Below are positions 1 to 9,415 of a DNA stretch of 64,000 nucleotides, one piece after another. The notes under the pieces are model-generated. The model did not search any database. It was not told the origin of the DNA and worked only from the letters and a program-made list of their open reading frames with translations. Made by a program: the position numbers and the translations under genes. Source of the DNA: DATGMP01 sp035293565. GTDB lineage: Bacteria > Pseudomonadota > Alphaproteobacteria > BOG-932 > Roseiterribacteraceae. Location of the stretch: contig DATGMP010000106.1 in the NCBI GenBank assembly GCA_035293565.1, positions 33,165 through 97,164 on the forward strand. The letters are read 5' to 3'. Position 1 is the first letter of the stretch. Each line of letters begins with the position of its first letter.

Positions 1-1
1 T

Positions 2-874
2 CTCGGCAACCGCGTGAATGAGGGCTATGCCGAGCTGTCGGTCTGCCTTTATCTCCCCGGTGGGCGTGTCGCCTGCCGGTTCGGGCGGCCGGAGATCAAG
101 GCCAATGAGCGCTTCGCGGCCGGCGGGCTCGAATATGACGTGGTCGAGCCTTTCGAGCGCATGACGATGCGCTATGACGGCGAGGTGGTGCTGCTCGACG
201 ATCCCAACCTGTTGCGCGAGCCCAAGCGGCTCGGTGAAGCGCGGAAGGCGTCGGCTTCGGTGGTTTTCGCACACACCGGCCTCTCGCCGATTCATGGCGG
301 CCGGCCGACCTCGCCGACGCAGGAGACGATGTACGGCCGCGATTTCTCGCTGAACCATTTCAACCAGCACACCAAGGTCGAAGGCGCGATCCGGGTGGGC
401 GGCGAGGAATGGAAACTGGACGGGTTCGGCTGGCGCGACCATTCCTGGGGGCCCCGCTACTGGCAGAGCATCTATTGGTATCGGCTGTTTATCGCGACTT
501 TCCCGGACGGCCGCGCCTTCATGCTGCTGAAGATCACCGACAAGGGCGGCCGCGCGCGCCGTGTCGGCGTGCTGCTGGTCGACGGGCAGTATGAGGACGT
601 TGTCGACATGGATGTGACGACCCAATGGTCCGACGCGCAGGATCCGGCGCGTATAACGCTGGGCGTGCGTACTGCGACGCGTCGCGAGCTGATCACAGGC
701 GAGGTGCTGACAATGGCGCCGCTGCGCAACCGTCGCCAGGTCGGCGAGCAGACGCTCGTGTCGCGTATCGCCGAGGGTTATACGAAGTTTACCTGGAACG
801 GTGTCGCCGGCTACGGCATGACCGAGTACATCGAGCGCATCGAGGATGGCCGGCTCGTCGGCTTTCCGCTCTGA
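2..874 (+). CDS. DUF7064-like protein, 5' partial
   Basis: The reading frame is open to the left edge of the window; the GTG at 14 is probably internal, so this is the C-terminal part of a longer protein. The visible stretch resembles the hydroxyneurosporene-synthase/AttH-like lipocalin group now split into DUF7065/DUF7064. The recognisable piece is the Trp-rich run GFGWRDHSWGPRYW at 427-468, followed by strand-rich sequence. Members are often found beside acyl-CoA, terpenoid or steroid catabolic genes. It is 15 bp upstream of an APH-fold kinase on the same strand and probably in its operon. The substrate is unknown; the family call rests on the aromatic signature only. Confidence 0.7.
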   Translation, partial: LGNRVNEGYAELSVCLYLPGGRVACRFGRPEIKANERFAAGGLEYDVVEPFERMTMRYDGEVVLLDDPNLLREPKRLGEARKASASVVFAHTGLSPIHGGRPTSPTQETMYGRDFSLNHFNQHTKVEGAIRVGGEEWKLDGFGWRDHSWGPRYWQSIYWYRLFIATFPDGRAFMLLKITDKGGRARRVGVLLVDGQYEDVVDMDVTTQWSDAQDPARITLGVRTATRRELITGEVLTMAPLRNRRQVGEQTLVSRIAEGYTKFTWNGVAGYGMTEYIERIEDGRLVGFPL

Positions 875-889
875 GCCATTCATGCGGCG

Positions 890-1879
890 ATGACCGACTC
901 GTTCGACGATATCCGACGCGCGGTCCGGCGGCGCTTCGGCGACGGCGCCCGGATCGAGAACATCGTCGTGCCGACTCTTGGCGGCGTAAACCGCACCGTT
1001 CTGTTCGATCTCGTCCAAGACGGAACGTCGCGCCGGCTGGTCTCGCGGCAAGAGACTTACACCGCAGAGGATAGTCCGTTTCTCGCGACTGTCGACCAGT
1101 TCCGCGCGATGAAGCTCGCCTTCGATCATGGCGTGCCGGTGCCGGAGCCCGTCTTCGAATATGATGCGGCCGACGGGATGGGGAACGGCTTCGTGACCGC
1201 GTTCGTGTCGGGCGAGACGATGCCGCAGCGCATCTTACGCAGGCAGGATATCACCGAGATGCGCGGTAAGCTCACCGGGCAATTGGCGCACATTCTCGTT
1301 CAGCTCCATACGATCGATGTCGCCAAGGCTGGCTTTCTGGAATCCGCGCCGGATAGCGGCGATATCGTCGGCAAATTCCTCGAGCGCTACGACTCCTATG
1401 CCGAAGCGCATCCCGCAATCGAGCTCGGCTTCCGCTGGCTGGCGCGCAACAAGCGGCCGGCCGGCCGGCGCGCGCTGGTGCACGGCGACTTCCGGACTGG
1501 CAATTTCATGGTGGGCCCTGAGGGAGTCACAGCGGTGCTCGACTGGGAGTGCGCGCATTTGGGCCGGCCGATCGAGGATATCGGCTGGCTTTGCACGCGC
1601 TCCTGGCGCTTCGGGCAAGTCGAATTCCCTGTCGGTGGCCTCGGCCTACGCGAGCCATTCTACGCGGCCTATAAGGCGGCGGGCGGCGAGCGCATCGATC
1701 CGGAGGCCGTGCACTTCTGGGAGATTTTCGGCTTTGTGCGCTGGGCGATCTACAACATCATGCAGGCGCATGGGCATACGCATCGCGGGCGCCGCGGCGT
1801 TGCCTTCGCGGCGATGGGGCGCAACACTTGCTTGGTCGAGTACGAGCTCCTGATGACGCTCGCCGGCCGGTATTGCTGA
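890..1879 (+). CDS. phosphotransferase family protein (APH/ACAD10-like kinase fold)
   Basis: A 329-residue protein of the aminoglycoside-phosphotransferase superfamily. The catalytic loop is HGDFRTGNFMV (residues 198-208, catalytic Asp200) and the metal-binding segment is VLDWE (Asp218). The N-lobe begins with a short GGVNRTVLF nucleotide-loop-like stretch near residues 31-39. Alphaproteobacterial relatives sit with acyl-CoA dehydrogenases and DUF6285 proteins, like the kinase part of ACAD10, which acts on hydroxyacyl-CoA. Here the DUF6285 gene follows by 12 bp and an enoyl-CoA hydratase by another 9 bp, so a role in fatty-acyl or steroid-type catabolism is more likely than antibiotic resistance. 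The substrate is inferred from neighbours only. Confidence 0.85.
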   Translation: MTDSFDDIRRAVRRRFGDGARIENIVVPTLGGVNRTVLFDLVQDGTSRRLVSRQETYTAEDSPFLATVDQFRAMKLAFDHGVPVPEPVFEYDAADGMGNGFVTAFVSGETMPQRILRRQDITEMRGKLTGQLAHILVQLHTIDVAKAGFLESAPDSGDIVGKFLERYDSYAEAHPAIELGFRWLARNKRPAGRRALVHGDFRTGNFMVGPEGVTAVLDWECAHLGRPIEDIGWLCTRSWRFGQVEFPVGGLGLREPFYAAYKAAGGERIDPEAVHFWEIFGFVRWAIYNIMQAHGHTHRGRRGVAFAAMGRNTCLVEYELLMTLAGRYC

Positions 1880-1891
1880 CGGAGAAATCGC

Positions 1892-2272
1892 ATGAGCCAG
1901 GACCGGCCCTCGATCAACGATCTGCTATCGACCGTGAAGCAATTCCTCGACGACGCCGGCCCGAAGATGGAGGGCGAGACTAAGTACCATGCGCAGGTCT
2001 CCTCCTATCTGCTCGGCATCTGCGAGCGCGAGCTGCGCCTGGGCGCCGCCTTCGACGAAGAGGAGCAGCGGAGGCTCGCCACTTTCCTCGGCAAGGAGGG
2101 TTCGCTGCCGGATCTCACGACGGAGCTTTGCGTCCGGATCCGCAGCGGCGCTTATGATGACCGCTGGGAGGAGGCTTTGGAACTTGTGCTCCGGGGCACC
2201 ATCGACAAGGTGCGGATCGTGCGGCCGGGCGTGCTGGCCCCCGAGCATCGCGACGCGGCGGACAAGCAATAG
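1892..2272 (+). CDS. DUF6285 domain-containing protein
   Basis: A 126-residue soluble, mostly helical and acidic protein with no signal peptide or membrane segment. It matches the DUF6285 pattern: an N-terminal LLSTVKQFLDDAG-like helix, a central CERELRLG helix and a C-terminal segment around residues 85-115. Proteins of this type nearly always lie directly after an APH-fold kinase, as here, so it is probably an accessory subunit of that kinase. It is spaced 12 bp from the kinase and 9 bp from the next gene, consistent with one operon. The biochemical function is unknown. Confidence 0.75.
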   Translation: MSQDRPSINDLLSTVKQFLDDAGPKMEGETKYHAQVSSYLLGICERELRLGAAFDEEEQRRLATFLGKEGSLPDLTTELCVRIRSGAYDDRWEEALELVLRGTIDKVRIVRPGVLAPEHRDAADKQ

Positions 2273-2281
2273 GGGGAAAGT

Positions 2282-3061
2282 ATGCAGATTATGAGCGGCG
2301 AGCGCGTAAGCCTGTCGATTGCGGACGGGATCGCGCGGATCACCTTCGTGAATGCGAAGGGCCACAATGCGATGGACATGAAGTTCTGCGAGGAGTTCAG
2401 CCGTGCGACGCTGGAGGCCGAGATCCATCCCGATGCGCGCGTGATCCTGATCACGGCTGAAGGCGACGTGTTCAGCCCAGGCGGCGACATCAATCATTTC
2501 GTCGCGCACAAGGACGACATCCAGGCCCATGTGCTCGACATGGCGACCCGCATTCATGTTGCGATCCTCAGCCTCGCGCGCGCGCCGGCGCCGGTGATCG
2601 CGGCGGTCAACGGCATGGCCGCCGGCGGCGGCTTCAGCCTTGTCGCGGGTTGCGACGTGGTGATCGCCAAGAAATCGGCCAAGTTCAACTCGGCCTTCAC
2701 GCGCTCGGGCTTCACCCCTGATGCCGGTGGCACCTATTGGTTCCCGCGCGTGGCCGGCGCCCGCAAGGCCTTCTGGATCATGGCGACCAACCCGACACTG
2801 ACGGCCGACCAGGCCGCCGAGATCGGACTCGTCTCGCAGGTCGTCGACGATGACAAGTTTGACGCCGAGGTCGAGCGCATCGCGCGCCAGTTCGCCGATG
2901 CGGCGCCCGGTGCGCTCGGCGCCCTCAAGACCCTGTTCCGTTCCAGCCGCTCGGCGACTCTCGATGAGCAGCTCAACGCCGAAGCTCGCTCCATCGCCGC
3001 CCGCTGCGCGCTGCCGGAGACAATGGCGCGGCTGATGGCTTTCGTGGAGAAGAAGCGGTAG
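2282..3061 (+). CDS. enoyl-CoA hydratase/isomerase family protein
   Basis: A 259-residue crotonase-fold protein of normal family length. The two oxyanion-hole loops are visible: GGDINHF near residues 72-78 and NGMAAGGGFSL near 109-119. The active-site strand reads RSGFTPDAGGTY near 140-151; the Asp there is typical of hydratase/isomerase members, such as PaaG-like proteins, that lack one of the two glutamates of classical crotonase. It probably hydrates or isomerises an enoyl-CoA in the cytoplasm. The GGGGGAAAG stretch before the ATG at 2282 is a good ribosome site; ATG 2291 is an alternative. Last gene of the presumed operon. Confidence 0.88.
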   Translation: MQIMSGERVSLSIADGIARITFVNAKGHNAMDMKFCEEFSRATLEAEIHPDARVILITAEGDVFSPGGDINHFVAHKDDIQAHVLDMATRIHVAILSLARAPAPVIAAVNGMAAGGGFSLVAGCDVVIAKKSAKFNSAFTRSGFTPDAGGTYWFPRVAGARKAFWIMATNPTLTADQAAEIGLVSQVVDDDKFDAEVERIARQFADAAPGALGALKTLFRSSRSATLDEQLNAEARSIAARCALPETMARLMAFVEKKR

Positions 3062-3099
3062 GGAGTCTTTCGCTCCGCAACTGAGGCTGTCGTCCGTGC

Positions 3100-3483
3100 T
3101 CAGCCGCCGCTGCCGTAAGGTCGGGTGATCACTTCCAGGTAGTGGCCGTCCGGATCGCGAAAATAGACGCCTCGCCCGCCGTCATTGTGATTGATTTCGC
3201 CGGGTCGGCTGCCCCTCGGATCGGCCCAGTATTCGAGGCCCCGAGCCTTGATGCGGTCGACAACAGCGTTGAAATCAGCCTCGCTGATCAGGAAGGCATA
3301 ATGTTGCGGCCGGATCGGGCCCTCGGCGTCCGCAAAATCAAGCGAGACGCCATTGTCCAGCTCCACGACGTCGAAGTGGGCGAAGCGGGTCGGCGCCGGC
3401 CGCCCTAGCATCTCCGCCAAGAACTTTGCTGAGGCGCTCTGGTTCGAGGACCAGACGATCGTGTGATTGAGTTGAACGGCCAT
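3100..3483 (-). CDS. VOC family protein (glyoxalase-like)
   Basis: A small vicinal-oxygen-chelate fold protein of 127 residues. Features are an N-terminal beta strand LNHTIVWSSN, a central stretch ending HYAFLISEADFN, and a typical C-terminal YFRDPDGHYLEVITRPYG, where the Glu is the usual metal ligand of the last beta-alpha-beta unit. The start at 3483 (MAVQLNHT) matches the normal family N-terminus; an upstream ATG at 3528 would add 15 residues of poor quality. It converges with the enoyl-CoA hydratase (38 bp between stops). It could be a glyoxalase/dioxygenase-like enzyme or a resistance-type binding protein; the substrate cannot be inferred. Confidence 0.85.
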   Translation of the reverse strand: MAVQLNHTIVWSSNQSASAKFLAEMLGRPAPTRFAHFDVVELDNGVSLDFADAEGPIRPQHYAFLISEADFNAVVDRIKARGLEYWADPRGSRPGEINHNDGGRGVYFRDPDGHYLEVITRPYGSGG

Positions 3484-3691
3484 CACAGGAGTTCCGGTGA
3501 AGGAATTGAACTGATCTGGGCGCAGCAATGGTTCGTTTCAATCGCAGCCGTTCCCACGCCGCCCGGGACGCTCAGCCGTTTCCACCCCATGGCTCCCCGC
3601 GATTTTATCGAGACTTGCCGTGCCGGCGCGCTCGCGGGACTATGCGTGTCATGAAGTCCACGATCGACTTGCCAACGCCCAGGAGGCGGCA

Positions 3692-3820
3692 ATGCCTGAC
3701 GATAGGGATATCGGTTTACGGCGTGTCAGCCACAAAAGGCCAAAACTCAACGGTCTACGCGGTATCAGCGCCTTGGCGTCGACCGATACGCTCTCGGTGA
3801 TCGGTCGGAGAAGGACCTGA
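3692..3820 (+). CDS. possible small basic protein, 42 aa
   Basis: This short frame lies in the 340-bp interval between the VOC protein (starting at 3483) and the end of the nitronate-monooxygenase-like gene (3824). An AGGAGG ribosome site at 3681-3686 sits 5 nt before ATG 3692. The predicted product is basic and has no signal peptide or membrane helix. Nothing in it resembles a known family. The strong ribosome site is the only positive evidence, so it may be chance. The rest of the interval shows nothing recognisable. Confidence 0.25.
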   Translation: MPDDRDIGLRRVSHKRPKLNGLRGISALASTDTLSVIGRRRT

Positions 3821-3823
3821 CAG

Positions 3824-5221
3824 CTAATCCCCAGTGCGGATCCGCTCGACCAGCTGGGCCACGGTCGGGATGAAGCCGTTCGAGTAGAACGGATCGTCCT
3901 TGAAGCGGTAGGCGTTGTGGCCGGCGAACATCAGCTGGTGCTCGACATCGTCGGAATGGCTGATGTTCTGAAGCGTCTTCTGAATGCAGTAGGAGCGGGG
4001 GTCCGCTTTCTTGCCGGTCGAGCCGGCTTCATTCTGGGCCCAGTTGGAGAATTGGCAGGCCGAGAGGCAGCCCATGCAGTTGATCTGGTCCGTCAGGATC
4101 TCGTCGGCCTTCTGGGGCGTCACGAAGATCACGGTGTTGTCGGGCGTCTTCATGCCCTGCGAATAGCCTTGCGCCACCCACGCCTCGGCGCGCGAGCGGT
4201 CGTGCTCGGTCAGGAAGACGACGCGGCCGCGGCGGCCGATCGGGAACTCGACATTATGGTCGCCCACCGGTTCGACCGAGAAGGCGACCTGCCGCTCCGA
4301 CCGCTCGCGGAGCTCGCCCATGAACGGGTTCACGACCGCCGACGAATAGAAGCCGGTCGGGCTGAACTTGTTGAGTAAGATGTCGCCTTCGTTCAGCGAG
4401 CGCAGCCGCTCCTTCCACGCGTCGGAGATCGGGCTCTCCCGCGTCAGCAGCGGGCGCGTGCCGAACTGAAATGCGATCGGCCCCAGCTCCTTGCTATCGA
4501 TCCAGTCTTCCCATTCGCGCAAGTACCAGACGCCGCCGGCCATGACGATCGGAACCTCGCCCAGGCCGTAGCCGCGCATCACCTCGCGCAGCGCCAGGAC
4601 GCGCGGGTACGGTGCCTCGGGGTGGTGCGGGTCCTCGCTGTTGGAAAGGCCATTATGGCCGCCCGCCAGCCACGGGTCCTCATAGACCACGGCGCCGAGC
4701 CATTCGGGAAAGCGGTTGTAGGCCCGCCGCCAGAGGGCGTTGAAGGCCCGGCCGGAAGAGACGATCGGGTAGTAATAGACGCTGTAGTCGGCGCAGAGCT
4801 CGGCCAGCTTGTAGGGCATGCCTGCGCCGCAGGTGACACCATGGATGAGGCCGCGCGCCCCCTCGAGCACGCCGTGCAGCACGCGCTCGGCGCCCGCCAT
4901 CTCCCACAGCACGTTCATATGGATGCGGCCCTGGCCCCGCGACTGCTCATGCGCGATCTGGGCCTGGGTAATGCCGCCACGGATGGCGTAGTGCAGCAGC
5001 TCTTCGTGCCGCTCGCGGCGCGTGCGGCCATAATAGTGCTGTGGAATTGCGTTGCCGTGCGAATCATAGCTGTCGGCATTGACGCCCGAAAAGGTGCCGA
5101 CGCCGCCCGCCAGCGCCCAGGCGCCGGAACTCTCGCCATTCGACACCGAAATGCCTTTGCCGCCCTCGATGAGCGGCAGCACCTCGGCGCCGGAAAGCCT
5201 GATCGGGTTCAGCTGTCTCAT
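3824..5221 (-). CDS. NAD(P)H-dependent flavin oxidoreductase / nitronate monooxygenase family
   Basis: A 465-residue TIM-barrel flavoprotein of the 2-nitropropane dioxygenase/FabK-like family. The N-terminal GGVGTFSGVNAD (residues 39-50) and the central VPIVMAGGVWYL near 245-256 fit the FMN-binding barrel. It is longer than classical nitronate monooxygenases (about 320-380 aa): the C-terminus carries C382-X2-C385-X3-C389 and a further Cys412, which could bind a metal or Fe-S cluster. Family members oxidise alkyl nitronates or act as enoyl reductases; which applies here is unknown. It stands alone on the minus strand, with a dispersed repeat upstream. Confidence 0.82.
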   Translation of the reverse strand: MRQLNPIRLSGAEVLPLIEGGKGISVSNGESSGAWALAGGVGTFSGVNADSYDSHGNAIPQHYYGRTRRERHEELLHYAIRGGITQAQIAHEQSRGQGRIHMNVLWEMAGAERVLHGVLEGARGLIHGVTCGAGMPYKLAELCADYSVYYYPIVSSGRAFNALWRRAYNRFPEWLGAVVYEDPWLAGGHNGLSNSEDPHHPEAPYPRVLALREVMRGYGLGEVPIVMAGGVWYLREWEDWIDSKELGPIAFQFGTRPLLTRESPISDAWKERLRSLNEGDILLNKFSPTGFYSSAVVNPFMGELRERSERQVAFSVEPVGDHNVEFPIGRRGRVVFLTEHDRSRAEAWVAQGYSQGMKTPDNTVIFVTPQKADEILTDQINCMGCLSACQFSNWAQNEAGSTGKKADPRSYCIQKTLQNISHSDDVEHQLMFAGHNAYRFKDDPFYSNGFIPTVAQLVERIRTGD

Positions 5222-5295
5222 CGATGCTCCGTCCGGTCCTTCTTGCCGCTTATATGGGGAACGCGCGCCGGATTTAGAGGGGTATTTTTCTCGTT

Positions 5296-5338
5296 GTCAT
5301 TCCCGCGGACGCGGTCATTCCCGCTTCCGCGGGATGAC
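5296..5338. repeat. GTCATTCCCGCG inverted repeat element
   Basis: GTCATTCCCGCG at 5296-5307 is repeated at 5314-5324, and the second copy forms a near-perfect palindrome with GCGGGATGAC at 5329-5338 around a 4-nt spacer. Palindromes built on GTCAT(T/C)CCCGC are a common type of dispersed intergenic repeat in alphaproteobacteria. It lies between the nitronate-monooxygenase-like gene and the pnp terminator. Confidence 0.6.
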
Positions 5339-5340
5339 GA

Positions 5341-5371
5341 ATAAGAGTGAGGCGGGAAGCCCGCCTCACTC
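5341..5371 (-). terminator. pnp intrinsic terminator
   Basis: Immediately downstream of the pnp stop on the minus strand, GAGTGAGGCGGG pairs with CCCGCCTCACTC (12 bp) around a 3-nt loop CTT, followed by TTAT. The stem is strong and the U-tract short. It would end the rimP-to-pnp transcription block. Confidence 0.75.
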
Positions 5372-5378
5372 ACACGTC

Positions 5379-7502
<2,124 letters not shown>

Positions 7503-7636
7503 GATTTTCCTTTCCAGCCGTCATCCGGCCCGCCCGATTGCGGATCCGGACCCGAGCGTGCGGCCGGCCCGATTGCCGGCGCTTGCCCGCGTCGAATAGG
7601 TCTTCTCGACGTATGGACATGCGTTCGCTCCGCCGG

Positions 7637-7655
7637 CCCGGGAACCATTCCCGGG
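7637..7655 (-). promoter_or_regulatory. hairpin in the rpsO-pnp leader
   Basis: CCCGGGAA and TTCCCGGG form a perfect 8-bp inverted repeat with a 3-nt loop, about 50 nt after the rpsO stop and about 135 nt before pnp. No U-tract follows on the minus strand, so it is not a standard terminator. In E. coli the rpsO-pnp gap holds an RNase III-cleaved hairpin through which PNPase represses itself; the position suggests a counterpart, but this is inference. Confidence 0.4.
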
Positions 7656-7704
7656 GGCGTGCGAGCCATGTCGAACCGTCGCGGAATTGCCCGTGGGGGC
7701 GAAC

Positions 7705-7974
7705 TCAGCGGCGCAGACCCAGGCGCTGAATGACCTCGTCATAGCGTGCCCGGTGCTTGTTCTTGAGGTAATCCAGCAGACGCCGGCGTTGGCCGACCAT
7801 AACCAGCAGCCCGCGGCGGCTGTGGACGTCCTTCTTGTGCGTCTGCAGATGCTCCGTCAGGTTGCGGATCCTCTCGGAGAGGATCGCGATCTGAACTTCC
7901 GGCGAGCCGGTATCGCTCGCCGCCTTGCCGAACTCCTTCACGAGCTCGGACTTGCGCTCTGTCGTAATCGACAT
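7705..7974 (-). CDS. rpsO: 30S ribosomal protein S15
   Basis: 89 residues, the universal S15 length. It starts MSITTERKSELVKEFG and carries the conserved KDVHSRRGLLVMVGQRRRLLDYL segment near residues 46-68, which contacts 16S rRNA helices 20 and 22, ending RLGLRR. S15 is a primary binder in assembly of the 30S platform. It lies 9 bp after truB and 202 bp before pnp, the conserved truB-rpsO-pnp order. Confidence 0.99.
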   Translation of the reverse strand: MSITTERKSELVKEFGKAASDTGSPEVQIAILSERIRNLTEHLQTHKKDVHSRRGLLVMVGQRRRLLDYLKNKHRARYDEVIQRLGLRR

Positions 7975-7983
7975 CGGTGCTCC

Positions 7984-8928
7984 TCATTGGGGCTCTAGGT
8001 TGAATACACGCACCGGCTGCGCTTCCGCTCTGTCGATCCGCACCATCGCGACAGCGCGTCCGGCCGAAAGGGCCAGGGCGATGCCGGGCCCGCGCCGTTC
8101 GGCTACCATTTCAGCCAACCAGTCGCGGTGATGGTGCGTGAAGAGACCGACAGATTGTCCGCATCTCAGCCGCCGCGCTTCGTCCTCCGTCAGGGCCAAC
8201 GCCGGGATGTCGTCCAGCGCGGTCTCGATCGGAAGGACATGCTCGTCCAAACGCCCTATATCGTCGCAATCGGAATCAAAATCCACAAAAATCGCTTCCT
8301 CCGCGCGAAAACGCCCCACTGCGAGGCGTCGCAGCGCCGAAACGTGCCCAAATGTTCCAAGGGCTTGGCCCAGATCTCGGGCCAGCGCGCGGACATAGAC
8401 TCCCTTGCCGGATTCGACCTCCAGAAGCGCGTGATCGAGATCGGTGGTCTCGATCAGCGAGAGCTTCCGGACTTCGACTTCGCGCGGCTTGAGCTCGGCC
8501 GGCTCTCCGGCACGGGCCAGGTCATAGGCGCGCTCACCCGCGACCTTTATGGCGGAGAAGGCAGGCGGCGTCTGCCAGATGCGGCCGGTGAAGCGGGGCA
8601 GGGCCGAGGCGATGTCGTCGGCCGTCGGGCGGCCGAGGCTGGTCCGCGTCACCGGTCCCTCGGCATCGTCGGTCGCGCGCTCCTCGCCCCATCGGATGGT
8701 GAAGCGATAGATTTTCCGCGCTTCCATGAGGTAAGGCACGGTCTTTGTCGCCTCGCCCAGCGCGATCGGCAGCACGCCCGAGGCCAGCGGGTCGAGCGTG
8801 CCCGCATGACCCACGCGCGCGGCGCCGGTCAGGCGTCTCACTCGCCCGACCGCCTGGGTCGAGGTGGGGCCCACCGGCTTGTCGAGATTGATCCAGCCGT
8901 GAATCGCCCGGCCCTTGCGGCGTCGCAT
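7984..8928 (-). CDS. truB: tRNA pseudouridine(55) synthase
   Basis: Makes pseudouridine 55 in the T-loop of tRNAs. The catalytic Asp is in HAGTLDPLASGVLP (near residues 45-58), and the N-terminus GWINLDKPVGPTS is the standard TruB beginning. I start at ATG 8928 (MRRRKGRAIHGW); the frame runs further upstream, but that extension overlaps rbfA and is low-complexity. The length of 314 residues is normal and includes a C-terminal PUA-like region. It begins 10 bp after the rbfA stop. Confidence 0.97.
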   Translation of the reverse strand: MRRRKGRAIHGWINLDKPVGPTSTQAVGRVRRLTGAARVGHAGTLDPLASGVLPIALGEATKTVPYLMEARKIYRFTIRWGEERATDDAEGPVTRTSLGRPTADDIASALPRFTGRIWQTPPAFSAIKVAGERAYDLARAGEPAELKPREVEVRKLSLIETTDLDHALLEVESGKGVYVRALARDLGQALGTFGHVSALRRLAVGRFRAEEAIFVDFDSDCDDIGRLDEHVLPIETALDDIPALALTEDEARRLRCGQSVGLFTHHHRDWLAEMVAERRGPGIALALSAGRAVAMVRIDRAEAQPVRVFNLEPQ

Positions 8929-8938
8929 CACTCGCGCC

Positions 8939-9370
8939 TTACGAGCCGGAGTCTGGCTCGATATCGCGCCGGACCTCGGGTGTGCGCAGCAGATCCTCGA
9001 TCCGCTCGGCATAGCCGAAGGATGTGTCGAGCGCGAAGGTGATCCTGGGGGCGTAGCGTAGCTGCATGCGGTGGGCCAGTTGGCCCCTGAAGTAGGGCGC
9101 GGCATGGTTGAGCGCTGCCGCCGCCTCTTTGGCATGGGTGCCGCCAAGCGTCATCACAAAGGCCGTGGCATTCTTGAGATCGGGGCTCACCCTGACTTCG
9201 GTCACCGTGAGGTTGACATCTTGCAAGCCCGGATCGCGGGCATGACCCTCGCGTAGAATCTCGGTGAGCGCGTGGCGCATCTCTTCGCCCACGCGAAGCT
9301 GCCGCTGGCTGGGGCCATGGGATTCGCCGCGCCCTTTCGCGCGGGCGCCGCCTACATGACGTGACGACAA
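8939..9370 (-). CDS. rbfA: 30S ribosome-binding factor A
   Basis: A late 16S/30S maturation factor, 143 residues, with a KH-like fold. Conserved parts are QLRVGEEMRHALTEIL, VTEVRVSPDLKNATAFV and the C-terminal LRYAPRITFALDTSFGYAERIEDLL. There is no in-frame ATG before the conserved core; a TTG at 9370 preceded by AAGGAG with a 7-nt gap is the evident start. It lies between infB and truB, the usual place, and 45 bp after the infB stop. Confidence 0.96.
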   Translation of the reverse strand: MSSRHVGGARAKGRGESHGPSQRQLRVGEEMRHALTEILREGHARDPGLQDVNLTVTEVRVSPDLKNATAFVMTLGGTHAKEAAAALNHAAPYFRGQLAHRMQLRYAPRITFALDTSFGYAERIEDLLRTPEVRRDIEPDSGS

Positions 9371-9415
9371 GTTTCTTCTCCTTGAGGGCCCCGTGGCCCT
9401 TGGGCGCGGACCCGC

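Noticed and set aside
890..1879. Aminoglycoside resistance gene
   Set aside because: The APH fold is present, but the DUF6285 and enoyl-CoA hydratase neighbours fit the ACAD10-like metabolic kinases better.
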